This document shows positions 52,504-61,300 of a stretch of 64,000 bases of DNA, piece by piece; the first letter of the stretch is position 1; each line of letters opens with the position of its first letter. Both the position numbers and the translations under genes were made by a program. The notes under the pieces were generated by a model, which saw nothing but the letters and a program-made list of their open reading frames with translations, was not told the DNA's origin and ran no database searches. Source of the DNA: SAR202 cluster bacterium (lineage in GTDB: Bacteria > Chloroflexota > Dehalococcoidia > UBA6926 > VFHL01); contig VFHL01000011.1 of the NCBI GenBank assembly GCA_009392005.1, positions 1 to 64,000 on the forward strand. The letters run 5' to 3'.

Positions 52504-53676
52504 TCAGCTTTTGTTGGCTTTCCTAACTTCTGCAAGGGCAATTAAGCTGGATCCGCAGCCAATTCCTTGTTGTAGTTGTAATTCTAAGTCACGCAACATA
52601 TTTGCCAAATAGGGTTCTAGGAAGTACGCGCGTGGATCTCCGACTTCCATGTCGTCTGCAAGACGTGCAGCACTTCGGAGATGTGTCCATGCTCGTTCCA
52701 CGATCCCTTGCATTGTTATTGGGATTTCGTTGATTGATGGAGATTCAGGCAGTTCTTGTAGCATGTATTGTGCTCCTCCGATAACAGCGTTCCAGGCAGC
52801 AGCAAAATCTATATAAAACGCATTCACTTGCCCGAATCCCTCACTTGGCTTGTAGTCAATCAAAAGATTCTCAAGAGGGGTTCGTATTCCGGGCGCCCAT
52901 AAATTATTGACGAAGGGTCGGAGTGATCGGGATGCATGCTCCTCAGGATCATTTATGGGCCGACCCACAAAGACCGATCGATCAGTAACCGATGTCAGAC
53001 GGATGAAAATATGTTCGTTCTTACTTGTATCTTCAACAAGCGATTCTGCGCTCTCTCGCCCACCAAGGGAAATGGTTCCATTTGCGGTATTTAATGTTGC
53101 CGGACCCGCTATTTGGCGCATCCATTCTGGCTGATGTGAATATCCAAACTGACCATTCCACTCCATTATCACCATCGCTCTCTCTCCTGAATGGTGAACG
53201 ATATCTTTGAGGATATGTTTCGCGTTTTCTGGATCAATATAGGAGAGCGCATTTCTTCCAAACATGTAGATGTCATAGGGTTCTTCGTCAACAATACTGA
53301 TTCCGTCAGCGGGATCCCATGACATGAACGAGATGTTTTCATGTGTGTGGAAATGTTTTTGAGCTTGGACCACCTTTTTCTTGTCAGATTCAAGCCCATG
53401 GTATGTTTCCACAAAGTCGAGAGGTATCAACTGCTCAGCAGCACCACTGACGGGTGCGTTGGGAAGGGGAATCTGGGTCAATGATTGGAGACCACCTCCC
53501 GATCCACTGCTTAATTCTAATATCCGGATCTTTTTATTTTGCTCGTTAAGATAGTCTGTTAAGGATTGTATGAAGGGGCCTTGAATCGCTCCAGTGATAA
53601 CATTTTCCCACCTTTGCTCGACATTATCTGCATCATCTGATGTTGGCAGTTCGACGTGTCTCGTTGGACTATTCAC
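52504..53676 (-). CDS. Putative SAM-dependent methyltransferase-like protein
   Basis: A 390-residue protein. Residues about 48-66 (KIRILELSSGSGGGLQSL) match motif I of class I methyltransferases, followed by an acidic residue after ETYHGLESDKKKV and YDIYMFGRNALSYID in motif IV position. The remaining ~200 residues have no clear methyltransferase features (WAPGIRTPLENLLIDY, FAAAWNAVIGGAQYM). GTG 53676 has no good ribosome site. Substrate and pathway unknown. Confidence 0.6.
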   Translation of the reverse strand: MNSPTRHVELPTSDDADNVEQRWENVITGAIQGPFIQSLTDYLNEQNKKIRILELSSGSGGGLQSLTQIPLPNAPVSGAAEQLIPLDFVETYHGLESDKKKVVQAQKHFHTHENISFMSWDPADGISIVDEEPYDIYMFGRNALSYIDPENAKHILKDIVHHSGERAMVIMEWNGQFGYSHQPEWMRQIAGPATLNTANGTISLGGRESAESLVEDTSKNEHIFIRLTSVTDRSVFVGRPINDPEEHASRSLRPFVNNLWAPGIRTPLENLLIDYKPSEGFGQVNAFYIDFAAAWNAVIGGAQYMLQELPESPSINEIPITMQGIVERAWTHLRSAARLADDMEVGDPRAYFLEPYLANMLRDLELQLQQGIGCGSSLIALAEVRKANKS

Positions 53677-53860
53677 AATAGTTAACTTTCTTTATTTGTA
53701 GCGAGGATGTGTCAGGATCGATTACGCGAAGTATTTTCTCTGCGAAATTTACTATGTTCATCATACGTTTCGGCATTACATTGGTCAAAATGAGGTTTTT
53801 TTGTTGACCCTCCAGTTCTGTATTAGTACGATGCGGAGAAGACGATCATCTGAGGTGTTT

Positions 53861-54742
53861 ATGAGTGCCCCGCTCGATGCGAACATAGAGGTTCGCAATC
53901 TTTCTTTCCATTACCGTGATTTTGGTGGTCATGGTAGAGATATTGTTCTCTTACATGGACTTGCATCAAACGCAGTGTTTTGGGACCTCTGCGCACCGTT
54001 TTTGCAAAAGCAATTACGTGTTCTTGCTCTCGATCAAAGAGGGCATGGGTCTAGTGCACAAACGGATGATGGGTATGATTTTCCAACGGTTGCTGGAGAT
54101 ATCGTGGGTTTTATTAACGCGTTGAATTTGAACGCTCCTATTCTTGTTGGGCATTCGTGGGGTGGAAACGTTGCAATGCAAGTTGCTGCAGACTATCCCG
54201 ATCTTTTATCAGGTCTTGTTTGTATTGATGGTGGCACGATCGAGCCTTCTGCATCAGCGGGTGCGACATGGGAGAAAACAGAGCAAGCACTCGCTCCACC
54301 GCACTTTCCTTCGCGCAAGGTTCAATGGGATCAAATGGTGCAACGGAACCAAGGCCGGGCGGACGTTCAATGGAACGATGGTGGACTCGCTTTTCTCAAA
54401 GCGAATTTTGATGTGCAAAGCGATGGAACAGTGCTACCGAAGCTATCATATGAACATCATATGTTAATTGTTCGTGCGATTTGGGACCAAAAAGTCTCAA
54501 CACTTTTCCCGCGGATTCAGGTACCAGTGCTTCTTATGCCTGCACGTCGTGATAGTCAGGATTCTGATTCGTCCGGCCGGCGTTCTGAAAAAGAGGCTAA
54601 CTACAAGAAGGCTGCTTCGTTGATACAAAGGGCGCGACTTGTATGGATGGAAGATTCAATTCATGACGTGCCGCTTCAGCGTCCAGAAAAAGTCTCACAG
54701 AGTATTTTGGATGCTGTTGGGGATGGTTTTTTAGGGGAATGA
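53861..54742 (+). CDS. Alpha/beta hydrolase
   Basis: A 293-residue alpha/beta-fold hydrolase. Oxyanion motif VLLHGLASNAVFWD, LDQRGHGSS, and the nucleophile elbow LVGHSWGGNVA with the catalytic Ser are clear. The acid is likely in the VPVLLMPARRDS region and the His in DSIHDVPLQRPE. ATG 53861 is chosen over an upstream in-frame start because GAGGTG lies just before it. It faces the acyl-CoA dehydrogenase gene and acts on an unknown ester, amide or C-C bond. Confidence 0.88.
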   Translation: MSAPLDANIEVRNLSFHYRDFGGHGRDIVLLHGLASNAVFWDLCAPFLQKQLRVLALDQRGHGSSAQTDDGYDFPTVAGDIVGFINALNLNAPILVGHSWGGNVAMQVAADYPDLLSGLVCIDGGTIEPSASAGATWEKTEQALAPPHFPSRKVQWDQMVQRNQGRADVQWNDGGLAFLKANFDVQSDGTVLPKLSYEHHMLIVRAIWDQKVSTLFPRIQVPVLLMPARRDSQDSDSSGRRSEKEANYKKAASLIQRARLVWMEDSIHDVPLQRPEKVSQSILDAVGDGFLGE

Positions 54743-54783
54743 TGTTTGGTTTCCTTCGTGTCATTTGCGCGACGGTTCACATA

Positions 54784-55602
54784 CTAGTTGGATTTTGATT
54801 CGGAGTCCTTGAGCCAATATTCCCGCTCTCTTTGTTCGATCTCACGTTGGTCTTCTAAAGTGACTCCTTGCCCTCCACGGACAACGTCTAATACTGTTTG
54901 TGCGACATGCCATCCTCCGCGCTCGTCTCCTATAATGTCGAGGGGATGTACCCGCACATCGTCAAGGTCAAATGTTTTTAATGTTCCACCACGGAGAATA
55001 TGTTTGTAGTTGATGGTTACACCGGGGTCTTTCGCATCGAGGATCAACATAGCTAAGTTTTCATGTTTTTTCCCGTCAGGATCAGTGTTGACGAGAATAA
55101 AGAGGTAATCTGGCGGAAGTCCTGCAGTGATTTGGCCCTTGGTGCCATTAATTACGTATTCGTCGCCATCGCGGATTGCTGTGGTGGATTTGGAGGCAAG
55201 ATCCGAACCGTTTTGTGGTTCACTCAAGATTTGGTATACCGTTATTTCCCCACGCAGGGTTGGCGGCAGCCATCGTCCTTTTTGTTCTTCTGTTCCCCAG
55301 ACGCGCATCGCTGTCACCCATGCATTCTGGACATTTATTGGAGGGATTGATCGCTCGCCCAACTCTCGGTAAATGATGTCTGCTGCTGCTGCTGTGTACC
55401 CTCCACCACCTAAATAGGTTGGCCAGTTTGGTGCCAGCCATCCTTTCGCTCCCAGCTTGCGACGGAAATCAATCGTCCATTCGACCCACTCTGGGCTTAG
55501 ATCCCGCCCTTTCGGTGGCATCTGTAATGTAGGCGGGACCATTTCGTCCAGCCATTCGCGTACCTCTCGGCGCAGGTGGTAAAGATCTCTTCGTGTCGCC
55601 AT
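54784..55602 (-). CDS. Acyl-CoA dehydrogenase lacking the C-terminal domain
   Basis: A 272-residue protein with the N-terminal helical domain and central beta domain of acyl-CoA dehydrogenases (GWLAPNWPTYLGGGGYTAAA, ILSEPQNGSDLASKSTTA with the FAD-binding loop, DGDEYVINGTKGQITAG). The chain stops soon after GDERGGWHVAQTVLDVVRGG with a charged tail (EDQREIEQREREYWLKD), so the C-terminal four-helix domain that carries the catalytic Glu and half the FAD site (normally to ~390 residues) is absent. It may work as one half of a heteromeric enzyme or be inactive. AGGGGAATA precedes ATG. Downstream of ssrA on the same strand. Confidence 0.85.
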   Translation of the reverse strand: MATRRDLYHLRREVREWLDEMVPPTLQMPPKGRDLSPEWVEWTIDFRRKLGAKGWLAPNWPTYLGGGGYTAAAADIIYRELGERSIPPINVQNAWVTAMRVWGTEEQKGRWLPPTLRGEITVYQILSEPQNGSDLASKSTTAIRDGDEYVINGTKGQITAGLPPDYLFILVNTDPDGKKHENLAMLILDAKDPGVTINYKHILRGGTLKTFDLDDVRVHPLDIIGDERGGWHVAQTVLDVVRGGQGVTLEDQREIEQREREYWLKDSESKSN

Positions 55603-55627
55603 TATTCCCCTAACAGAATTGTTTTTT

Positions 55628-55981
55628 TGGTGGAGACGGGGGAGAGTCGAACTCCCCGTCCAAAGGAATCCCTGATATAACCGCTACAGGTTTAGTTGGC
55701 GTTTAATTCTCATTGAGATGAACTGTGCCAACACATTTCATCTCAACCAGCCGATGGTCTTAAGCCCATTGTATCGGTGTCCAATGGGCAGCACTCTGAA
55801 AAAATCATCGCCCAAAGCCACCCTCAGAGGCAGATGACCTTAGACGGCACTGCCTATTTAAGCGGCGAGAGCGAGTTTTGGCTGTTTGCCAGTTATGTTT
55901 TTGCCGCCTGATTAACGAGGTGGACGGCACCTCGACCTGCTGTCATACCCGGATCCTCCCTTGTCGAAACCACGCGTCCCC
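55628..55981 (-). ncRNA. ssrA: Transfer-messenger RNA
   Basis: A 354-base tmRNA. The 5' end GGGGACGCG pairs with the 3' end CGTCTCCACCA (CCA encoded), and the T-arm GGGGAGTTCGACTCTCCCC closes the tRNA-like domain. The mRNA part is at about 55908-55858 and encodes a tag ending LALAA then TAA: resume at GGC gives GGKNITGKQPKLALAA (plus the leading Ala from the charged tmRNA). tmRNA with SmpB rescues stalled ribosomes and marks the products for degradation. smpB starts about 580 bases upstream on the same strand. Confidence 0.96.
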
Positions 55982-56077
55982 GTTTCGAAAGGAGGAAGTC
56001 GTTTATGTCACATTGACTCCTTCCGGCCCCATTATAACGAATTTGTGTGTTCTGTGGTTTGCTATTCGCAGAATGTT

Positions 56078-56566
56078 TTATTGCCGTCGGGTACCAATTG
56101 AGCGCTGGATTTCTCTATCAACATCCCGTTTCGTGATTGCCTGGCGTTTGTCATATTGGCGTTTTCCACGGGCAAGGCCCAGCAAGACTTTAGCGCGTCG
56201 GCGCTTAATATAAAGTCGCAAGGGAACAAGCGTTAAACCAGTGGATTTTGTCTGGTGCATTAAATCATCGATCTGGCGTCGATGGAGTAGTAATTTCCTG
56301 TCGCGCATCGGTTCGTGGTTATTCATGTTGCCGGCTGAGTAGGGGCCAATATGCGTGTTGATCAACCAGGCTTCTCCGCGGTCAATGCGTGCATATCCCT
56401 CTCGGAGGTTCACACGACCTTCGCGCAGGGCTTTGATCTCGGTTCCAAGCAGAACCAGGCCTGCTTCGACTGTCTCCAATATTTCGTAGTCAAAGGAAGC
56501 CTTTCGGTTGATAGATAATGGCCGGTCAGAACTTGAGGCTGCCGCCTTTTTTGGTTTCTTCGCCAT
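56078..56566 (-). CDS. smpB: SsrA-binding protein
   Basis: A 162-residue SmpB, which delivers tmRNA to stalled ribosomes. INRKASFDYEILETVEAGLV, LLGTEIKALREGRVNLREGY, NTHIGPYSAGN, the HEPMRDRKLLLHRRQI segment and the basic C-terminal tail (KRQYDKRQAITKRDVDREIQ) are standard. It lies 96 bases upstream of ssrA, the usual pairing. TACACT sits nine bases before ATG and no Shine-Dalgarno is visible. Confidence 0.97.
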   Translation of the reverse strand: MAKKPKKAAASSSDRPLSINRKASFDYEILETVEAGLVLLGTEIKALREGRVNLREGYARIDRGEAWLINTHIGPYSAGNMNNHEPMRDRKLLLHRRQIDDLMHQTKSTGLTLVPLRLYIKRRRAKVLLGLARGKRQYDKRQAITKRDVDREIQRSIGTRRQ

Positions 56567-56707
56567 AACAGTGGGAGTGTAGCACAGACGGATTAAGTCT
56601 TTATGACCTCTGGGCAGTATGCACGGAATGGTCAGATGTCCTGTCGCCGATAAACTACAACTGAGGTAATTTAGTTGAATAGAGTATTTCAGGGATGTTT
56701 TTGTTTA

Positions 56708-57271
56708 TCATCGTTTTTCAGCACGCCACACGAACGCGGGAGGGGCGTTTCTTAGCGTTATTCCGCAATATGTTTTTCTGGCTGAATGTGCAGTAATCAC
56801 ATTATTTGGGATCGAACATCTGGGGAAATAGGTTACTTGGACGAACGATCCTCCACTCTCCAACATCGTGAAAGCGGAGTCACAGATGTCGTAGCGGGAT
56901 GTTGGTCCCATTGCGGTGAGGGGTAAGCCAGACACGATTTGTTCAAATGTGTTGATGCCGAGTTCAGACGCAACTTCACTGAGATTTCGTGCATTTCCGC
57001 AAATGACTTTCGCGGATGGGAATGACTCTTGGAGGAGTGAAGTAAATTCGGGTGATCGCTCGAGAAGCACAAGTTTGTTTTCTGGAATACCTTTCTGAAT
57101 AAGTGCTCGTGTAAATGATCCTGTTCCTGGTCCCAACTCCAGAATATGTCCTTGGACGTTCGGTTTGATGTGTTTCACCATCAACGATCCCAGTGCTGCG
57201 CTACTTGGGAACAAGGCTCCAAGTTGCAGTGGGTGGCGCATGTAATGTGAAAACCACATCCGATATTTCAT
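56708..57271 (-). CDS. PmtA-like SAM methyltransferase
   Basis: A 187-residue class I methyltransferase close to bacterial PmtA phospholipid N-methyltransferases. HPLQLGALFPSSAALGSLMV (N-terminal membrane-associating region), motif I ILELGPGTGSFTRALI, VLLERSPEFTSLL and QIVSGLPLTAM are the family pattern. It could methylate phosphatidylethanolamine or a similar lipid. No Shine-Dalgarno. TACAAT lies six bases before ATG. Confidence 0.8.
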   Translation of the reverse strand: MKYRMWFSHYMRHPLQLGALFPSSAALGSLMVKHIKPNVQGHILELGPGTGSFTRALIQKGIPENKLVLLERSPEFTSLLQESFPSAKVICGNARNLSEVASELGINTFEQIVSGLPLTAMGPTSRYDICDSAFTMLESGGSFVQVTYFPRCSIPNNVITAHSARKTYCGITLRNAPPAFVWRAEKR

Positions 57272-57277
57272 GGTCAG

Positions 57278-57283
57278 ATTGTA
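57278..57283 (-). promoter_or_regulatory. TACAAT six bases before the PmtA-like ATG
   Basis: Read on the minus strand, TACAAT is followed by CTGACC and ATG 57271, the same six-base spacing as at uvrC. No ribosome site is present, so a leaderless mRNA is plausible. Confidence 0.45.
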
Positions 57284-57407
57284 GCAGTAGGATGGGTGCC
57301 AGACGCAGAAAATATTATGATCTCATATCCAGTAATGTTAGAATGAGCGCCGATTCGAGGAGTGATCTTGTGATGGCTTCTCAATATGTTTAATTGGAGA
57401 ATCATCT

Positions 57408-59819
57408 ATGTTTCTTTCCGCGGAGTCTATTACTCGCGTCAGTGTCCGGCGTCCTTGGTGGATCATTCTAATGTGGTGCTTCATCTTAGTTTTGGCCTTC
57501 ATATCGACCAGGACTCTTGTTCCTGATGCCCTGAACGGAGAAGGGGGTGCAACTGTCGAACTCGAGTCGGAAACAGCTCAAAACCTTATCGATGAAAAAT
57601 TTGGATTTCAAAGTGGTGGACAACCACAGTCCAGTGAGCAGGATGCCGAGGGCGAATCTCAACCAGTAGAAACAGAATTTGTGTTGATTACGTCTGAGTC
57701 TGTATTGATCACTGACGATGCTTTTCAGCAGGCGATCCAGTCATTTGGAGATCTATTGGAGGAGAAGGCAGGATCTCTCGTTGTTGGCAGCCTCAGCGAT
57801 TACCAAGCAATTCCCTCGATGGACCAAACGACTGTTATGTTTCGGGTAAACATACACAAAGATCAGTCGAGTGAAATCCATTTGCTGACACATGCCGCAT
57901 CTGACTTTAGTGGAGAGCAGTTCAAGGTTTTGGTTTTCGGGAATGCCAGCATAAATACCGCATTTCAGGAACGTGCTGAACGGGATCTGCTGGTTGGCGA
58001 ATCGATTGGGATTGGTGTCGCGCTTGTGATACTTGCATTGGTTTTTGGGGCGGTCGTTGCTGGGCTTATACCTATTCTTTTAGCCATTGCATGTGTTTTC
58101 ACCGCGATCGGACTGACAGGGATTATTGGCGAATTCGTGGAGTTGAATGAATTTGTGCCCAACATTATTACGATGATGGGTTTGGCTGTTGGTATTGATT
58201 ATTCCCTTTTTGTGCTTTCTCGGTATCGCGAAGAGCGTGGGAACGGTTTGTCAAAAGACGATGCAATCGTTCGATCCGGTAGTACAGCAAGCCGTGCTGT
58301 TTTCTTTAGTGGAGCGACAGTTGTATTAGCTCTAACTGGGCTTCTCTTGATCCCTGAGAGCTTCTTCCAGGCATTTGGCTCGGGAGCAATTGTCGTTGTT
58401 TTCGTTTCCGTTATTGCTTGTCTCACTTTGCTGCCAGCTTGGATCAGTATTCTAGGTGATCGCGTCAACAGCGTGCGTGTGCCGGGAATTCCTGTTGTCG
58501 TCCTTTTTCTTGTGGGTGTCGCCTTGGTTCCAGATCGTACAGAACCAGGGCGCGTGATGCTTGTCGCATTCGCAGTGATTGGTCTTCTTTTTGTCTCTTT
58601 ATTAATTAAAAAATTCTTTGGATTTGGCATACCGTTGCTTTCACCAAAACCTCCATCCAACTCCAGTGACGAAGGAGGCTTTTGGGATCGGGTGACGCGG
58701 GCGGTTATGCGTCAACCTATTCTTAGTGCATTGGTTTCGACGGCGATTCTTCTTGTATTGATCATTCCATTTTTTGATTTGGCGAAAGGCACCAGTGGTA
58801 TATCTGTTTTGCCCGACGAAGAGCCAGCGAAACAAGCATTTGAGCTGCTCAACACCAAATATGGCTTTGGTAGTGACTCTCCTGCCCTCGTCGTTGTTTC
58901 CGGGAATGTTGGTTCGCAAGCGGTTATTCAATCCATTGATCGACTTAAAGTTCTGATGAAAGAGGATTCTGGTTTTCAGGAACCAGAGGTCCAAAGTGTA
59001 CCTGATGTACAATTGGCAGTCTTAACTGCGCCCGTGCCAGGCGATCCGTTCTCGCAAGTAGCTTTGGATACGATTCGGCGCGTACGGACTGATCTTGTCC
59101 CTCAAGCTTTTCAAGGCGTGTCTACATCTGATTACGAGGTGTTTGTTGGTGGGGCGTCAGCTGAGATTGTTGATCAGGTGAAATTGACCGATGATTACAC
59201 ACCACGAGTTTTTGGAGCAGTGTTAGGTTTAAGTTTTCTGCTCTTGCTGGTTGCTTTCAGGTCACTCGTGATTCCGATTGCATCGATCTTTATGAATTTG
59301 TTGTCTGTGGGCGCTGCCTATGGTTTGGTTGTTCTCGTTTTCCAAAAAGGGTTCTTGATTAATCTTTTTGGGTTTCAGCGAATGGATCAAATTGAGTTTT
59401 GGCTTCCCTTGTTTATGTTCTCGATCCTCTTTGGGTTATCGATGGACTATCACGTTTTCATGCTAAGTCGGATTAAAGAGCACTTTGATGAGACAGGTGA
59501 TCAACCAGAATCTGTTGCATTTGGGCTGCGGACCACCGCACGCATCATTACTGGTGCGGCGCTCATCATGGTTGCGGTATTCGGTGGGTTTGCTTTGGGA
59601 GATATCGCCTTTTTCCAATCGATGGGATTTGGACTCGGTTCAGCCATCCTTCTTGATGCGACGATCGTACGTTCGATGTTGGTTCCTGCGGTGCTTCGTA
59701 TTCTTGGAAACGCGAGCTGGTATTATCCAGCAGCACTGAATTGGATCCCCAATATTAGTATTGAAGGTAATTCATCAGACACGCCATCATCGGAAAGTTC
59801 GTCCGAAGGCCCTGTGTGA
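57408..59819 (+). CDS. MMPL/RND-family transporter
   Basis: An 803-residue membrane protein with two repeats, each of one helix, a large external loop and a bundle of about five helices (roughly 11-12 in all). The proton-relay motifs GLAVGIDYSLFVLSRYREE and FGLSMDYHVFMLSRIKE, one per bundle, are the MMPL hallmark. Relatives export lipids or lipid-like molecules across the membrane. TTGGAGAATC precedes ATG. It ends with a Ser/Pro-rich tail. The neighbouring PmtA-like gene is divergent. Confidence 0.92.
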   Translation: MFLSAESITRVSVRRPWWIILMWCFILVLAFISTRTLVPDALNGEGGATVELESETAQNLIDEKFGFQSGGQPQSSEQDAEGESQPVETEFVLITSESVLITDDAFQQAIQSFGDLLEEKAGSLVVGSLSDYQAIPSMDQTTVMFRVNIHKDQSSEIHLLTHAASDFSGEQFKVLVFGNASINTAFQERAERDLLVGESIGIGVALVILALVFGAVVAGLIPILLAIACVFTAIGLTGIIGEFVELNEFVPNIITMMGLAVGIDYSLFVLSRYREERGNGLSKDDAIVRSGSTASRAVFFSGATVVLALTGLLLIPESFFQAFGSGAIVVVFVSVIACLTLLPAWISILGDRVNSVRVPGIPVVVLFLVGVALVPDRTEPGRVMLVAFAVIGLLFVSLLIKKFFGFGIPLLSPKPPSNSSDEGGFWDRVTRAVMRQPILSALVSTAILLVLIIPFFDLAKGTSGISVLPDEEPAKQAFELLNTKYGFGSDSPALVVVSGNVGSQAVIQSIDRLKVLMKEDSGFQEPEVQSVPDVQLAVLTAPVPGDPFSQVALDTIRRVRTDLVPQAFQGVSTSDYEVFVGGASAEIVDQVKLTDDYTPRVFGAVLGLSFLLLLVAFRSLVIPIASIFMNLLSVGAAYGLVVLVFQKGFLINLFGFQRMDQIEFWLPLFMFSILFGLSMDYHVFMLSRIKEHFDETGDQPESVAFGLRTTARIITGAALIMVAVFGGFALGDIAFFQSMGFGLGSAILLDATIVRSMLVPAVLRILGNASWYYPAALNWIPNISIEGNSSDTPSSESSSEGPV

Positions 59820-59848
59820 CAATGGCATGATCAAGGGATGAGGTAACT

Positions 59849-60373
59849 ATGCAAGGCGAGACATCACAAAACATTTCTCAAGAGCAGATCGAACGACAGG
59901 TTCGATCCACACTCGAGGAAGCCGCAATTGAATATGAATGGATCGAAGTTGATCCAGATTATGCTGACACCGCTGCATTTTGTGAGAAGTATGGGTTTGA
60001 GATGGATCACTGTGGCAATACGATCATTGTGGCTTCAAAAAGGGGTGAGAAAAAATATTCTGGATGCATTGTGCGTGGTACGGATCGAATTGATGTTAAC
60101 AAAAAGGTTCGTAGCCTTATGGAGGTCTCGCGACTTTCGTTTGCGAATGCCGACGAAACCATTGAATTAACGGGCATGATGATTGGAGGCGTTACCCCGT
60201 TTGCGCTTCCTGAATCGCTTCCAATTTATGTTGATGCGCACATCATGGATCTCGATTACGTCATACTGGGCGGAGGGAGTCGATCGGGCAAGCTCAAAGT
60301 TAGCCCTTCAACACTTCTTCATATTCCGACGGCTGTCGTCATAGAAGATCTTTCAATCAGAAGCACCGGATGA
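59849..60373 (+). CDS. YbaK/ProX-type aminoacyl-tRNA deacylase domain protein
   Basis: A 174-residue YbaK/EbsC-fold protein. TGMMIGGVTPFALP, LPIYVDAHIMD and VILGGGSRSGKLKVSPSTLL are the family's active-site and substrate-loop motifs (the conserved Lys of this fold lies in the N-terminal half). Members hydrolyse mischarged tRNAs such as Ala- or Cys-tRNA-Pro. GGATGAGG precedes ATG. It is 30 bases downstream of the MMPL gene. Confidence 0.85.
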   Translation: MQGETSQNISQEQIERQVRSTLEEAAIEYEWIEVDPDYADTAAFCEKYGFEMDHCGNTIIVASKRGEKKYSGCIVRGTDRIDVNKKVRSLMEVSRLSFANADETIELTGMMIGGVTPFALPESLPIYVDAHIMDLDYVILGGGSRSGKLKVSPSTLLHIPTAVVIEDLSIRSTG

Positions 60374-60422
60374 TTCTTGGCTTTCGTCTGTGCCTTTATC
60401 GAAGTGCACAGATGTTGTGTCT

Positions 60423-61256
60423 TTACGATGTTCCCTTGGCAACTTTGTCTGCTAAATCTTCCATGTATTCAGTATCGTGAAACTTCGGTTTCCGCTTCTC
60501 TCTTAGCGCAAGAAGAGCTTCGCGATGCTCCGGAGTTTTGCGCGCGTTTGCAAAATTCTCGCTAGATTTGCGCCATACAGACGCGACATCCGTAGCAGCG
60601 AGGTCATCCCAAAGCATTCTTTTGATTGTTGCGAGGCTTGAAATGGGATTTGCGGCGATTTCTGCTGCCAACTCGATCGCGGCTGGGACGAGTTCATCGG
60701 GTTCGTATAATTTGTGAACTAAACCAAGTTCTAGGGCTTCTTCAGCGTTATAAATACGCCCCGTAAGCATCATTTCTCTCGCTTTGTGCAACCCAATAAT
60801 TCTTGGCAGAACCCAACTGCTTCCCACTTCAGGCGAGAGTCCGATGGCGGCGAAGCGCATTGAAAAACGTGCTTCAGTCGAAGCAAGTAACATGTCAAAT
60901 AACAAGGGTCCGGTCATGCCAACGCCAACAGATATGCCATTGATTGCTCCGATGATCGGTTTCGAGTTCATCAAGAACTCAGGATCAAAGGGGGTACGCC
61001 TTCTTTCCCGGGCTGCTTCAACATCCGATTCGAACGTGGCGTTGAAGCCACCGATGTCTGCGCCTGCACTATAGGCGCGTCCTTTTCCAGTACTGACGAT
61101 TGCGCCGATCGAAGGGTCAGCATTCGCTTCTTCAATCGCTTCGACGAAAGCACCATATGTTTCGGGATTCATTGCGTTCAACTTCTCTGGTCGATTGAAT
61201 CGGGTGAGCATCACGCGTCCATGTCTCTCGACCTCTAGTGTGTCCCATTTACTCAT
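60423..61256 (-). CDS. Enoyl-CoA hydratase/isomerase family protein
   Basis: A 277-residue crotonase-fold enzyme. NRPEKLNAMNPETYGAF, the oxyanion-hole segments TGKGRAYSAGADIGGF and GAINGISVGVGMTGPLLFD, and FAAIGLSPEVGSSWVLPRIIG with Glu at a catalytic position match the family. It acts on an enoyl-CoA, probably in fatty or aromatic acid breakdown. Exact reaction (hydration, isomerisation, dehalogenation) is not readable. GGAGGGACTGAG precedes ATG. Confidence 0.92.
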   Translation of the reverse strand: MSKWDTLEVERHGRVMLTRFNRPEKLNAMNPETYGAFVEAIEEANADPSIGAIVSTGKGRAYSAGADIGGFNATFESDVEAARERRRTPFDPEFLMNSKPIIGAINGISVGVGMTGPLLFDMLLASTEARFSMRFAAIGLSPEVGSSWVLPRIIGLHKAREMMLTGRIYNAEEALELGLVHKLYEPDELVPAAIELAAEIAANPISSLATIKRMLWDDLAATDVASVWRKSSENFANARKTPEHREALLALREKRKPKFHDTEYMEDLADKVAKGTS

Positions 61257-61300
61257 CTCAGTCCCTCCTTGTCATCGTTCTTGCCATCTGGAAAGCTTCT

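Noticed and set aside
55878-56213. 111-codon plus-strand frame.
   Set aside because: It runs antisense through tmRNA and the smpB end, and is cysteine-rich as expected for a non-coding frame.
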